Origin: a virus
DNA: 23,307 nucleotides
IMG/VR virus record: IMGVR_UViG_3300044655_000474
Span: 1 to 23,307 of that record
Direction: 5' to 3' (one strand)
Positions within the stretch are counted from its first letter, which is position 1; each line of letters begins with the position of its first letter. Shown here in pieces: positions 15,745 to 22,400 of this stretch. A program made the translations under genes and the position numbers. Below the pieces are notes generated by a model. The model was not told where the DNA came from. It made no database searches and saw nothing but the letters and a program-made list of their open reading frames with translations.

Positions 15745-17390
15745 TGGCTAATCCTTGGGAAAAAGAATGGTCAACTGGAGGTCAATCTAATCCTTGGGAA
15801 AAAGATTGGTCTGGTGTTAAGTCTGCTCCAAGATATGAATACAAAGCTAATCCGTTAGAATTTCAGCTAGATATTTCATCTCCTGAGACTGAATCGCCAG
15901 TTAAGCAATTCCTTAAAGGCGGCGCTATTGGCCTTCGTCAAACACGCATGGGTTTACAGGGTTTATTTGGACAGCCGTCAGAAAGCGATCTGGCTGAACA
16001 AGAAGCCATGAAAAACTATCTTGAGCGTTCAGGCTGGGGAACTGCTGGCAAAATTGTAGAACAGCTTCCTCAGTATGCCGCTGCTACTGGTCTTGGTCCT
16101 GCAACCACTATTGGCCGTGGCGCTATGTCTGGTTTAACTGCGTTTCTTACTTCGCCAGAAGATCGTGCTAAAGAAGCTGCACTTGGCGCTGTTGGATCTA
16201 TTGGCGGCGAACAAGCTGTAAGACTGGGCGGCAAAGCATTGCGTGGACCAGTAGCTCAAGATTTTGTGGCTGGATTGTATGAGAAAGGTGTGAGGCCAAC
16301 TCTTGCACAAGCGCTTAGCGGCGGCTGGAAGGAAGCTGAAGAAAAAATGACTAGCTTGCCGTTTGTTGGATCTGCTGTTCAGAGAGCGCAGAAACGATCA
16401 CTAGAATCATTTAACACAGCATCAGTAAAAGAGATCATTAATGAACTTAATACTGGATTGATGGAGTCTGGCGAAGGTAGAAATCTTATCCCTGCTGGCG
16501 CTAATGCCATCACGCAAGAGTTCACAAATATCGGCAAAATTGAACCAGGCGCAAAAGGTCTTGAACGCGCATACGATGCTGTCTCTAAGGTCTACGACGA
16601 TCTTGCCGCAAACACTAAAGGATCTGTAACGCCTCAACTTGCGGAGCAATTGACTGTTGCCAAAGACGCTATGCACGGCATTTCAAAACAAGCCGGGAAA
16701 AGTTTTGATGGTTTGTTTGATAAATACATTGCTGGACGCATTGATCCTAATGGATCTATTGATGGCAGGACAATGAAAGAAATTGATTCTGATCTTACTG
16801 GATTAATTTCTGATCTCAAGCGTGGCGATTCAGTTGATAAAAACATGGCAAATGCTTTTGAGAAAATCCAATCAGGATTTGATTCAATGATGGACGAAAT
16901 GAATCCTGGCTACCAAGCAGTTAAGCGGAATGCGGATGCTGCGTACAGAAAACTTGCGCTGCTTGGCAAGGCATCGACAAGCTCTGTCGGTAGTGAACTT
17001 GCGACTCCCGCAAACCTTGCACAGCAGCTACGCGCAGAAGATACGTCTAGTTGGAATAAGAACTTTGCACTTAACAAATCAGATTGGACAAACTGGGCGC
17101 GTCAGAATATTGATCTTATGGGCAATAAATTTCCAGAATCAGGTACTGCCGCCAGATCAGCATTACAAGATTTGGTGGTTGGTGGTATTTCTGCTGGCCT
17201 AGGACATATACCAGAAGCAATGGCTATCTATGGAGCGTCTAGAGCAGCATGGTCCCCACAGGTTCAAGACTTTCTTGTTCGCCAAGCAATGAAACAGCCT
17301 GGGCCTCAACGCGCTATTGCATTGCAAGGATTACGCAAACTTCTTGAGCCAGCCGGTGCTGTTGGCGCGTCTTACGCTACTACTAGGTAA
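15744..17390 (+). CDS. Internal virion / ejection protein (gp16 position)
   Basis: This 548-residue protein starts with two copies of the motif NPWEKxWS (residues 3-10 and 16-23). Residues about 50-170 include glycine/alanine-rich amphipathic stretches (FLKGGAIGLRQTRMGLQGLF; YAAATGLGPATTIGRGAMSG) that could meet membranes; the rest is helical (NAFEKIQSGFDSMMDEMNPG, YQAVKRNADAAYRKLALLGK). Its length is near that of P22 gp16 (609), and it is the third gene of the ejection block, so a pore- or conduit-forming ejection protein is the best guess. No lytic transglycosylase motif is visible. Translation is probably coupled to the preceding gene through TAATG. Confidence 0.74.
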   Translation: MANPWEKEWSTGGQSNPWEKDWSGVKSAPRYEYKANPLEFQLDISSPETESPVKQFLKGGAIGLRQTRMGLQGLFGQPSESDLAEQEAMKNYLERSGWGTAGKIVEQLPQYAAATGLGPATTIGRGAMSGLTAFLTSPEDRAKEAALGAVGSIGGEQAVRLGGKALRGPVAQDFVAGLYEKGVRPTLAQALSGGWKEAEEKMTSLPFVGSAVQRAQKRSLESFNTASVKEIINELNTGLMESGEGRNLIPAGANAITQEFTNIGKIEPGAKGLERAYDAVSKVYDDLAANTKGSVTPQLAEQLTVAKDAMHGISKQAGKSFDGLFDKYIAGRIDPNGSIDGRTMKEIDSDLTGLISDLKRGDSVDKNMANAFEKIQSGFDSMMDEMNPGYQAVKRNADAAYRKLALLGKASTSSVGSELATPANLAQQLRAEDTSSWNKNFALNKSDWTNWARQNIDLMGNKFPESGTAARSALQDLVVGGISAGLGHIPEAMAIYGASRAAWSPQVQDFLVRQAMKQPGPQRAIALQGLRKLLEPAGAVGASYATTR

Positions 17391-17395
17391 ACATC

Positions 17396-18583
17396 ATGTC
17401 CAACGCATATCTCTCTCCGATCCTTCAAGACGCTCAATTCAATGATGACGGTACGTTTCTAGTCGGCGGTCTGATCTGGTTCTATGAAGCCGGTACGTCT
17501 ACTCCTTTGCTGGCGTATACGACTCCAGTAGCTGACACTGCATGGACTAATCCGATTCAGCTAGATGCGCGTGGAGAGACTGGCGGAGAAATCTGGCTCA
17601 AGTCAGGATCTGCTTACAAGATCATTCTTGAGGGTCCGCCGCAATACGGTCAGACGCATGGTGTTGTCATTTCTACGTTTGACAATATCACTGGTGTCAA
17701 TGATCCTGGTACGACTAGCATACAGAACTGGATTTCTTTTTCCGGTACGCCGACTTATCTCAATGGCACATCTTTTTACGTTGTAGGCGATCAAAGAACT
17801 ACGTTCCTTACTGGGCGTAGATTGAAGATGAACAACAGCGTAGGCACAACTTACTATGGCACGGTTGTAAGCTCATCCTATGCGCTTGGCTCGACTACAA
17901 TTGTGGTCTCTCCTGATTACGGTCAAGAAGTTAGCGTTTACATTACTTCCGTTGCTTACGGGTTTATTGAAACTGGTGCTGTCTCTTCTATCCCAGTAGC
18001 TGTGCAAGCAGGATCTGCTGCTAGTGGCAGTGCTAGAACTCTGTGGATTGATTACGACATCGGCGGCAATTTGTTGAACTGGTCTTACGATGCAACCGTT
18101 TTAACAAACAATTGGCCGATTAACGCAACGACTGCAAACAATGCGGCTACAAATTCATTTAGCACTCAGCAGACAACATCTCAGGGTCTTTTTAATGCAA
18201 GAAGGACTGGCGTAGCTGATGTCTCTTTGTTCAATGACACTAACACTTGGGGATTGATTGAACAAGGTGTTGGCATTGGTATTGAATACAATAGATCAAC
18301 TCAGCAATTCAGCTATGGCGGATTTACGCTGCCAAATCCTTCGTCAACCAAATACATTAAATTGCCAAACGGTTTAATTGCACAGTTTGGACAAGGAACT
18401 GCATCGTCAGCCGGGACAACTGTGACATTTCCTACAACTTTTCCTACTCAGTGCTTTACTGTTGTTACTACGATGGTTGGTAATCCTGCTCTTGCAACAT
18501 CTGCAAACAACCTGACAACTGCGGCATTTACTGCGTATTGTAGTTCTACTAATCCAGTTTCTTACATTGCATTAGGATTTTAA
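17396..18583 (+). CDS. Tail fibre with N-terminal anchor domain and gp53-like tip
   Basis: Residues 1-100 (LSPILQDAQFNDDGTFLVGG, then LIWFYEAGTSTPLLAYTTPV and GGEIWLKSGSAYKIIL) form a podovirus fibre anchor module of the kind that attaches to the virion. Residues about 100-310 are a Ser/Thr-rich shaft with several beta stretches. The C-terminus (IKLPNGLIAQFGQGTASSAG, then VTFPTTFPTQCFTVVTTMVG) resembles the gp53-like C-terminal fibre-tip family that folds as a small beta sandwich and often binds the receptor. It is followed by an assembly-type small protein, as commonly seen with fibres. The anchor resembles the extra N-terminus of the gp4-like protein. Confidence 0.84.
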   Translation: MSNAYLSPILQDAQFNDDGTFLVGGLIWFYEAGTSTPLLAYTTPVADTAWTNPIQLDARGETGGEIWLKSGSAYKIILEGPPQYGQTHGVVISTFDNITGVNDPGTTSIQNWISFSGTPTYLNGTSFYVVGDQRTTFLTGRRLKMNNSVGTTYYGTVVSSSYALGSTTIVVSPDYGQEVSVYITSVAYGFIETGAVSSIPVAVQAGSAASGSARTLWIDYDIGGNLLNWSYDATVLTNNWPINATTANNAATNSFSTQQTTSQGLFNARRTGVADVSLFNDTNTWGLIEQGVGIGIEYNRSTQQFSYGGFTLPNPSSTKYIKLPNGLIAQFGQGTASSAGTTVTFPTTFPTQCFTVVTTMVGNPALATSANNLTTAAFTAYCSSTNPVSYIALGF

Positions 18584-18585
18584 TC

Positions 18586-18771
18586 ATGCGTTATTCAGCG
18601 TCTACAAAAGGATTTTACGCAAATGACATTGACTATCAGTCAGTGCCTGATGATTGTGTTGATATCAGCGATGATGACTATGTTTTGTTGATGGATGGTC
18701 AAGCATCTGGATACGAAATTGTTCCTGATCCTGATAAACCTGGTTATCCTAAGCTGATCCCAGTAGCATGA
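18586..18771 (+). CDS. Tail fibre assembly-like small protein
   Basis: The 61-residue product contains RYSASTKGFYANDIDYQSVP, then DCVDISDDDYVLLMDGQASG and a PDKPGYPKL ending. This is the pattern of the N-terminal domain of tail-fibre assembly chaperones (YSAxTxGFY...ISxxxYxxLLxGQAxG), here without the usual C-terminal part. It follows the fibre gene by 2 bases and overlaps the endolysin gene by ATGA. It may help fold or trimerise the fibre; alternatively it remains attached to the fibre. Confidence 0.75.
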   Translation: MRYSASTKGFYANDIDYQSVPDDCVDISDDDYVLLMDGQASGYEIVPDPDKPGYPKLIPVA

Positions 18772-19142
18772 GTTTTAAGCTATCTGAAAAGTCTCTACGG
18801 CGATTAGATGGTGTGCATCCTGATCTCGTCAAGGTAGTCAAACGCGCTATTGAGATTACGCCAGTAGACTTTGTTGTGATCGAAGGATTACGCACAAAAG
18901 CGCGTCAGGCCTATCTGCTAGACGCTGGCAAGTCTAGGACAATGAATAGCTATCATTTGACTGGGCATGCTGTAGATATAGCGCCAATAGTTGATGGCAA
19001 GGTATCCTGGGATTGGAAACACTACTATCCGTTAGCTGATGCTATGATGGAAGCAGCAAAGGAACTTAATGTTAAAATCACTTGGGGCGGCAGATGGAAG
19101 ACATTTCCTGATGCTCCGCACTGGCAAATTGATAGGAGCTAA
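18768..19142 (+). CDS. Endolysin, M15-family L-alanyl-D-glutamate-type peptidase
   Basis: This 124-residue enzyme has the full signature of M15 peptidases that cut peptidoglycan stem peptides. S61-x-H63-x2-G66-x-A68-x-D70 (SYHLTGHAVDI) supplies the zinc ligands H63 and D70, and D115-x2-H118 (FPDAPHWQI) supplies the catalytic acid and the third ligand, with the same D-x2-H spacing as T5 endolysin. The EGLRTKARQ motif (39-47) is also typical. There is no signal peptide, so release needs the holin encoded next. The start overlaps the previous stop (ATGA). Confidence 0.93.
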   Translation: MSFKLSEKSLRRLDGVHPDLVKVVKRAIEITPVDFVVIEGLRTKARQAYLLDAGKSRTMNSYHLTGHAVDIAPIVDGKVSWDWKHYYPLADAMMEAAKELNVKITWGGRWKTFPDAPHWQIDRS

Positions 19143-19144
19143 TT

Positions 19145-19324
19145 ATGAAATCATTATTCGTCTGGGCAATTAATCGTTTGCAAGAACGTTCTACTTGGCT
19201 TGGTATTGTCGGTGCTGCTAGCTCTATTGGTATTTATATCAGACCAGAACTTGCTTCTAGCATCACTCAGATTGGCGTAGGTGTAGCCAGTGCAATTGCT
19301 GTCTTCACTAAGGACAAGCCATGA
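19145..19324 (+). CDS. Holin-like small membrane protein
   Basis: The 59-residue product MKSLFVWAINRLQERSTWLG continues with two hydrophobic stretches: GIVGAASSIGIYI (about 20-32) and SITQIGVGVASAIAVF (about 39-54), then the polar tail TKDKP. A short charged N-terminus, two membrane segments and position directly after the endolysin make it a good holin candidate, which would permeabilise the inner membrane at lysis. The GGAG before the start lies inside the endolysin stop region. It overlaps the next gene by ATGA. Confidence 0.8.
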   Translation: MKSLFVWAINRLQERSTWLGIVGAASSIGIYIRPELASSITQIGVGVASAIAVFTKDKP

Positions 19325-19512
19325 CGGACGAAAATGAATCTTTGCGAGTCATTGATACTAGCAATAGCCTGACAAAAGAAGAACTGATTGAACTCAAGAA
19401 GCTAGCTGCCATGTCTAAGACAGCTAAATTTCTATTTGGCATGGTGTTCTCAGTTCTTCTCTTCATTGGCTTCGATCATTTATTTGAATGGCTCAAGCAT
19501 TCTAAGACCTGA
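19321..19512 (+). CDS. One-TM protein of the lysis cassette
   Basis: This 63-residue protein has an acidic, polar N-terminal half (MTDENESLRVIDTSNSLTKE, ELIELKKLA) and one membrane segment (about 39-55, LFGMVFSVLLFIGFDHL), with a short C-terminal tail. It starts within the holin stop codon. A C-terminal anchor with a long cytoplasmic N-terminus suggests an accessory lysis or antiholin-like function, inferred from position. No Rz/Rz1 spanin pair is recognisable. The 3' end overlaps the converging minus-strand gene by 33 bases. Confidence 0.75.
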   Translation: MTDENESLRVIDTSNSLTKEELIELKKLAAMSKTAKFLFGMVFSVLLFIGFDHLFEWLKHSKT

Positions 19513-19710
19513 GTCAAATGGCTGTATTGCTTCTATTATTGGTGTGGCTGGCAATTGCGGCTCTAATTGTCTGGAAGGCTGCTGATTAAACGTTTCTATC
19601 TGCATTTGATTGCCATAGCGATAGACGATTGTGCCATCTGAGCATTGTGTGACAGTGCCATAGTTATAACATGTGACGATTGGCGCTAAAGCTAGGATTA
19701 GTAAGTTCAT
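19480..19710 (-). CDS. Small secreted protein with Cys/Tyr/Gly motif
   Basis: The 76-residue product starts with a short hydrophobic segment MNLLILALAPIV, likely a signal sequence, followed by TCYNYGTVTQCSDGTIVYRY and GNQM, then a Pro/Gln-rich tail. Small phage proteins with a signal and the CxxYGxxTxCSxGxxxYxYGN pattern recur in early or accessory regions; their role is unknown. A strong GGAG site 7 bases before the start, and the ATGA overlap with the upstream gene, support it as the last gene of the minus-strand operon. Its 3' end runs into the lysis cassette by 33 bases. Confidence 0.78.
   Translation of the reverse strand: MNLLILALAPIVTCYNYGTVTQCSDGTIVYRYGNQMQIETFNQQPSRQLEPQLPATPIIEAIQPFDSGLRMLEPFK
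19518..19589 (+). CDS. Possible 23-residue membrane peptide
   Basis: An ATG 5 bases after the previous stop opens a frame for MAVLLLLLVWLAIAALIVWK plus AAD, a nearly pure transmembrane helix. It lies antisense to the well-supported minus-strand gene at 19480-19710 and has only a weak ribosome binding site, so it may be chance; but its composition and place at the end of the lysis cassette are suggestive. Confidence 0.3.
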   Translation: MAVLLLLLVWLAIAALIVWKAAD

Positions 19711-19898
19711 AGTTTGTCTCCTCTACAGCGTGACTGTAGGTCTATTGAGTCCGGGTCTGATGGGTTGATTCGGTTCTTCTCCGCAAGGCGATTTTCCACA
19801 GCGCAAATAGTTGAATACATATCGTAAGCAGACGTTAAGATTTCTGTGACTTCCTCCTCACTCAACCTCACAAATTGCAGTTCTTTTTCTCTGCTCAT
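19707..19898 (-). CDS. Hypothetical 63-residue acidic protein
   Basis: The product MSREKELQFVRLSEEEVTEI continues with a helical middle (LTSAYDMYSTICAVENRLAE) and a polar C-terminus. I do not recognise a family. It overlaps its neighbours on both sides by ATGA-type junctions and has a purine-rich AGGGGG leader, which supports translation as part of the operon. Confidence 0.7.
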   Translation of the reverse strand: MSREKELQFVRLSEEEVTEILTSAYDMYSTICAVENRLAEKNRINPSDPDSIDLQSRCRGDKL

Positions 19899-20377
19899 CT
19901 CATCCCCCTGCCAATCTCAGCTTTAAATGCTTCAACGGCTTTTAATGCGTCGTCTATGTTTTTGTATGACCCAAGATAGTTTTGCTTTCCGTTCCTTCTG
20001 CAAGCGGCTTGATATGATTTATCGCGCTCTCTCCATGTGACGTTCGGCACACCTGTTTTGCTATCCTTTCTTGCGCCTTTGTTGATGTTGTTTAACTGCA
20101 CCGTGGCATCTCTCAGATTCACAATGCGGTTGTCGTCCTTGATTCTGTTAATGTGGTCGATAACGCCAGTAGGCCAAACTCCATAGACATACAACCAAAT
20201 AATCCTGTGTAACTTGTAAGAAGCCTTTTCGATCTTGACATGCAAGTATCCTTCGCTGTTTTTCCAACCAGCTAACGCGCCTTCTTTTGCATTTCTTGCT
20301 ACAGACACCTTCCTTCGTACTTCACCAGTATTTGGGTCGTATGAAAAAAGCTCTTTTACTTTCTCTTGTGTAAGCAT
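19895..20377 (-). CDS. HNH endonuclease with AP2-like domain, minus strand
   Basis: From the ATG at 20377 the product has 160 residues (a GTG one codon upstream is possible). The HNH core includes SYKLHRIIWLYVYGVWPTG (H57) and VIDHINRIKDDNRIVNL (D74, H75, N83, N88). Residues about 105-150 (KTGVPNVTWRERDKSYQAAC, then NYLGSYKNIDDALKAVEAF) form an AP2-like DNA-binding fold. It resembles the plus-strand HNH at 12176-12661 in architecture. AGGAG precedes the start, and TGATG and ATGA overlaps join it to both neighbours, so the insertion has been fitted into the operon without breaking coupling. Confidence 0.92.
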   Translation of the reverse strand: MLTQEKVKELFSYDPNTGEVRRKVSVARNAKEGALAGWKNSEGYLHVKIEKASYKLHRIIWLYVYGVWPTGVIDHINRIKDDNRIVNLRDATVQLNNINKGARKDSKTGVPNVTWRERDKSYQAACRRNGKQNYLGSYKNIDDALKAVEAFKAEIGRGMR

Positions 20378-20715
20378 CACGGCATCTCCTGACCTATAGC
20401 TGCGGCGGCTCTTACGATGGCTCTACGGGTTGCGGCGTAGGGGTCGTTGTTGTGGGTATTAAAGTATTCATATACATCCATCGTCCCATCTTGACCGCAA
20501 ACCACACAAACACCACCAGATATCTGCACTAAGTCAATCTTCAACTTCACCGCAAGGCGCAGAGCCTGAGCATCATCCTTTAATGGATTCCACTGTTCTT
20601 TTAGTCTCCCATCTTCAACAATGAAAAAAGACTTGCTAGGCCCAAAATGGCCTAACTCAATCTCAATCCCCGCCGCTTTCGCCGCCAAGGTCAATAGTTC
20701 TTTGTCGTTATTCAT
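20377..20715 (-). CDS. Hypothetical protein of a phage early family (112 residues)
   Basis: The product has a central QWNPLKDDAQALRLAVKLKI motif followed by a VCVVCGQD segment and AATRRAIVRAAAAIG. The WxPLxDDxxALRLAVxL pattern is common in small phage proteins of unknown role, near phage-encoded DNA metabolism or regulatory genes. The C-x2-C could bind metal, but a second pair is missing. The start has GGAG with 7-base spacing and overlaps the upstream gene by 8 bases. Confidence 0.78.
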   Translation of the reverse strand: MNNDKELLTLAAKAAGIEIELGHFGPSKSFFIVEDGRLKEQWNPLKDDAQALRLAVKLKIDLVQISGGVCVVCGQDGTMDVYEYFNTHNNDPYAATRRAIVRAAAAIGQEMP

Positions 20716-20953
20716 TGTTTGTCTCCAACGCTTTCAGCGCGGCTCTGACTACGCTGTAGTCGGCCTTGCCTCTAGCGGTTGTTATTTTGTGCATATGAAA
20801 CGCAGATAGTTTCAACGCCTCAACCAACCCATCAACTAGGTCTGCGCGGATGTATTCAACGTCACGATGCAAAACCTTAACGGTTGAAACGCAGTCGGTT
20901 TCATCCTGCAAATAGTCAGGATCAATCCAAATCTTCTTCGGTGCTTCGTTCAT
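20708..20953 (-). CDS. Hypothetical protein with EYIRADLVDGL motif (81 residues)
   Basis: The product contains KIWIDPDYLQDETDCVSTVK and VEYIRADLVDGLVEALKLSA. The EYIRADL-xx-L motif occurs in many short accessory proteins of phages of Proteobacteria; the role is unknown. It starts by ATGA overlap with the zinc-finger gene upstream and ends overlapping the next start. Confidence 0.77.
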   Translation of the reverse strand: MNEAPKKIWIDPDYLQDETDCVSTVKVLHRDVEYIRADLVDGLVEALKLSAFHMHKITTARGKADYSVVRAALKALETNNE

Positions 20954-21213
20954 ACTCCATATTCCTCCCAGGTTCTAAAACTAGCACATTCGGTTGCACA
21001 GCTTAATTGTTTAAAACACATATCACAAGGGCGCTGAGTCTCTTCATACGCTTGCATCTCTCTAGCCTCTCTAGCGCGTCTGTTAATCAACGTATTTGCT
21101 TTTGCCCTGCATGTCTTGCATCTCGCTTCCTGATACGGCTTCTTGACTCCTTTGTATCGCCAGCCGAATGCGTCCAATGGCTTAGATACGTTACATGCAG
21201 TGCAAGTCTTCAT
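20950..21213 (-). CDS. Double zinc-finger protein (87 residues)
   Basis: Two Cys clusters are visible: C4-x2-C7 with C32-x2-C35 (CTACNVSKPLDAFGWRYKG and EARCKTCRAKAN), the zinc-ribbon pattern of HNH-associated and recombination-endonuclease-like phage proteins, and C63-x2-C66-x5-C72-x3-C76 (CDMCFKQLSCATECASF). No HNH catalytic histidines follow. A nucleic-acid binding role is likely; which one is unknown. The start ATG overlaps the preceding stop (AAATGA). Confidence 0.8.
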   Translation of the reverse strand: MKTCTACNVSKPLDAFGWRYKGVKKPYQEARCKTCRAKANTLINRRAREAREMQAYEETQRPCDMCFKQLSCATECASFRTWEEYGV

Positions 21214-21398
21214 TTAAGCCAACTGACAGCCGTGTACTGGGTACATGTTGCTTCAATGCCTTTAGTGCTAGTCTGAGTGCAGTTAAAGTGCTTTTCGTCA
21301 ATCTCAACGGTCTTAGGGCCTACAAACGCCATGTAAATGAGCGTCAGTGTTAGCAGGACACATGCACAACCTAGGACATATTCTTTGATCTTTTTCAT
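21210..21398 (-). CDS. Small membrane-anchored or secreted protein (62 residues)
   Basis: A basic N-terminus MKKIKEYV is followed by a hydrophobic segment LGCACVLLTLTLIYMAFVG (about 9-27) and a polar outer part with two further Cys (FNCTQTSTKGIEATCTQYTA) that could form a disulphide outside the inner membrane. The LGCAC segment could also be a lipobox, but its position within the hydrophobic core argues for a membrane anchor. The ribosome binding site GAGGAG is supplied by the last codons of the upstream gene. Confidence 0.75.
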   Translation of the reverse strand: MKKIKEYVLGCACVLLTLTLIYMAFVGPKTVEIDEKHFNCTQTSTKGIEATCTQYTAVSWLK

Positions 21399-21401
21399 GT
21401 C

Positions 21402-21653
21402 TTACTCCTCAATGTATGAAACATCTTTTTTATACAGATCATTCACAAGTTCTTTTGCTTGTAGCATTTTGCGCTTGTTAAGTTCTTTCATGACTAGCTC
21501 AAATGCTTGTCTTCTGCCTTCTAAACGTGATGGATCAACATTTAAGGATGAAGCCATCCATCCAGCCATTGCATCTAGTTTGTTAAATTTCAACTGTCTT
21601 TCTATTGAGAAAGTGTTCCAGTAATCTTCAAATGTTTTATATGGACCAATCAT
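21402..21653 (-). CDS. Tandem paralogue A: hypothetical helical protein (83 residues)
   Basis: The product reads YKTFEDYWNTFSIERQLKFN, then MAGWMASSLNVDPSRLEGRR and KDVSYIEE at the end. It aligns from end to end with the neighbour at 21657-21905 (shared TFxDxW, MASSLN, RLxGRR and a DVSxxEE ending), so the pair arose by duplication. It is mostly helical with no known motif. Its GAGGAGTAA ending doubles as the ribosome binding site of the following gene, as in its paralogue. Confidence 0.8.
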   Translation of the reverse strand: MIGPYKTFEDYWNTFSIERQLKFNKLDAMAGWMASSLNVDPSRLEGRRQAFELVMKELNKRKMLQAKELVNDLYKKDVSYIEE

Positions 21654-21656
21654 GTC

Positions 21657-21905
21657 TCACTCCTCATTGAAACTAACATCAGAACGATAAAACGCACGAA
21701 CCTGGTCACGTTCTTTGAACATATCGTGCATATCAAACTCTTGCCAGAGATCGCGTAAAGCGTCCCTTCTACCCTGTAATCGAGCTTGCTTGATGTTTAG
21801 CGACGAAGCCATGTAGCCGAATTCAACATCAGATTTGTTCATCCTGATCTTGCTGCTTTCTGACAAGCCTTCCCAGAAGTCATTGAACGTGCGGAAGATG
21901 CCCAT
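21657..21905 (-). CDS. Tandem paralogue B: hypothetical helical protein (82 residues)
   Basis: I start it at the ATG 21905 (MGIFRTFNDFWEGLSESSKI), which has AAGGAG at a 7-base distance; an upstream ATG at 21923 lies within the preceding gene and would place the site inside the coding part. Shared features with paralogue A: RTFNDFWEGL, GYMASSLNIKQARLQGRR and SDVSFNEE at the C-terminus. DNA identity between the two copies is only moderate, so the duplication is old. Function is unknown. Confidence 0.8.
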   Translation of the reverse strand: MGIFRTFNDFWEGLSESSKIRMNKSDVEFGYMASSLNIKQARLQGRRDALRDLWQEFDMHDMFKERDQVRAFYRSDVSFNEE

Positions 21906-21907
21906 GA

Positions 21908-22165
21908 TTATTCTCCTTTCCATACTGGGCGCGTACTGAGCTTTTTCTCATTCAAACAATCTGACACTAGCTTTCTCAGCATAAAATGCTCTGGACGCTT
22001 TGGCACAAACTCAGATCCTTCGTCTTTAAACGTCCAGTCAAATCGCCAGCTAATAACCTTTGGCTTGTGAACAGCTTTAATGCAAAAGTTGTCATCAGCA
22101 ATCAACATGACTGCATTCTGCTGTTCCATGATCGTCACGTTTGGAATTGTCTTTAGAGATTTCAT
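21908..22165 (-). CDS. Hypothetical protein (85 residues or shorter)
   Basis: The product includes VMLIADDNFCIKAVHKPKVI, SWRFDWTFKDEG and EHFMLRKLVSDCLNEKK. No family is recognised. If translation starts at 22165 it overlaps the upstream gene by 71 bases; an in-frame ATG at 22129 (MEQQNAVML) would reduce this to 35. Neither has a convincing ribosome binding site, so the start is uncertain. The frame itself is supported by its position just before paralogue B in a gap-free operon. Confidence 0.65.
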   Translation of the reverse strand: MKSLKTIPNVTIMEQQNAVMLIADDNFCIKAVHKPKVISWRFDWTFKDEGSEFVPKRPEHFMLRKLVSDCLNEKKLSTRPVWKGE

Positions 22166-22400
22166 AATGCTTTAGTCCTAGTTCGTAAAAGTTCTTGCAA
22201 TGCCAGCGCAAAGTTTCGTCACAAATGCTGATCCAGTGCGCGTCTGTAAAGTCATCAAACGCTACGGCCATTCCAAGTTTAATGATGTCAGCGTCATCAG
22301 GCCGATAGCCAAACTCTAGTAAATACAAAGTCTCCTCAAGAATGATCTGCTTCTCAACTTCTGGAATGCGCGAATCCTTTCTACCGTAGCCAGAGCGCAT
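22095..22400 (-). CDS. Hypothetical protein (101 residues)
   Basis: The product MRSGYGRKDSRIPEVEKQII continues with LEFGYRPDDADIIKLGMAVA and DETLRWHCKNFYELG. It is helical and acidic with no recognised family. The start overlaps the preceding stop (TGATG), with AGGA 7 bases upstream, which supports it well. The C-terminal 24 codons overlap the next gene in another frame; this tail is Asp/Lys/His-rich and may be unstructured. Confidence 0.72.
   Translation of the reverse strand: MRSGYGRKDSRIPEVEKQIILEETLYLLEFGYRPDDADIIKLGMAVAFDDFTDAHWISICDETLRWHCKNFYELGLKHYEISKDNSKRDDHGTAECSHVDC

Noticed and set aside
19513-19600. Bidirectional terminator between the convergent operons
   Set aside because: No GC-rich palindrome with flanking A/T runs could be found in this interval.
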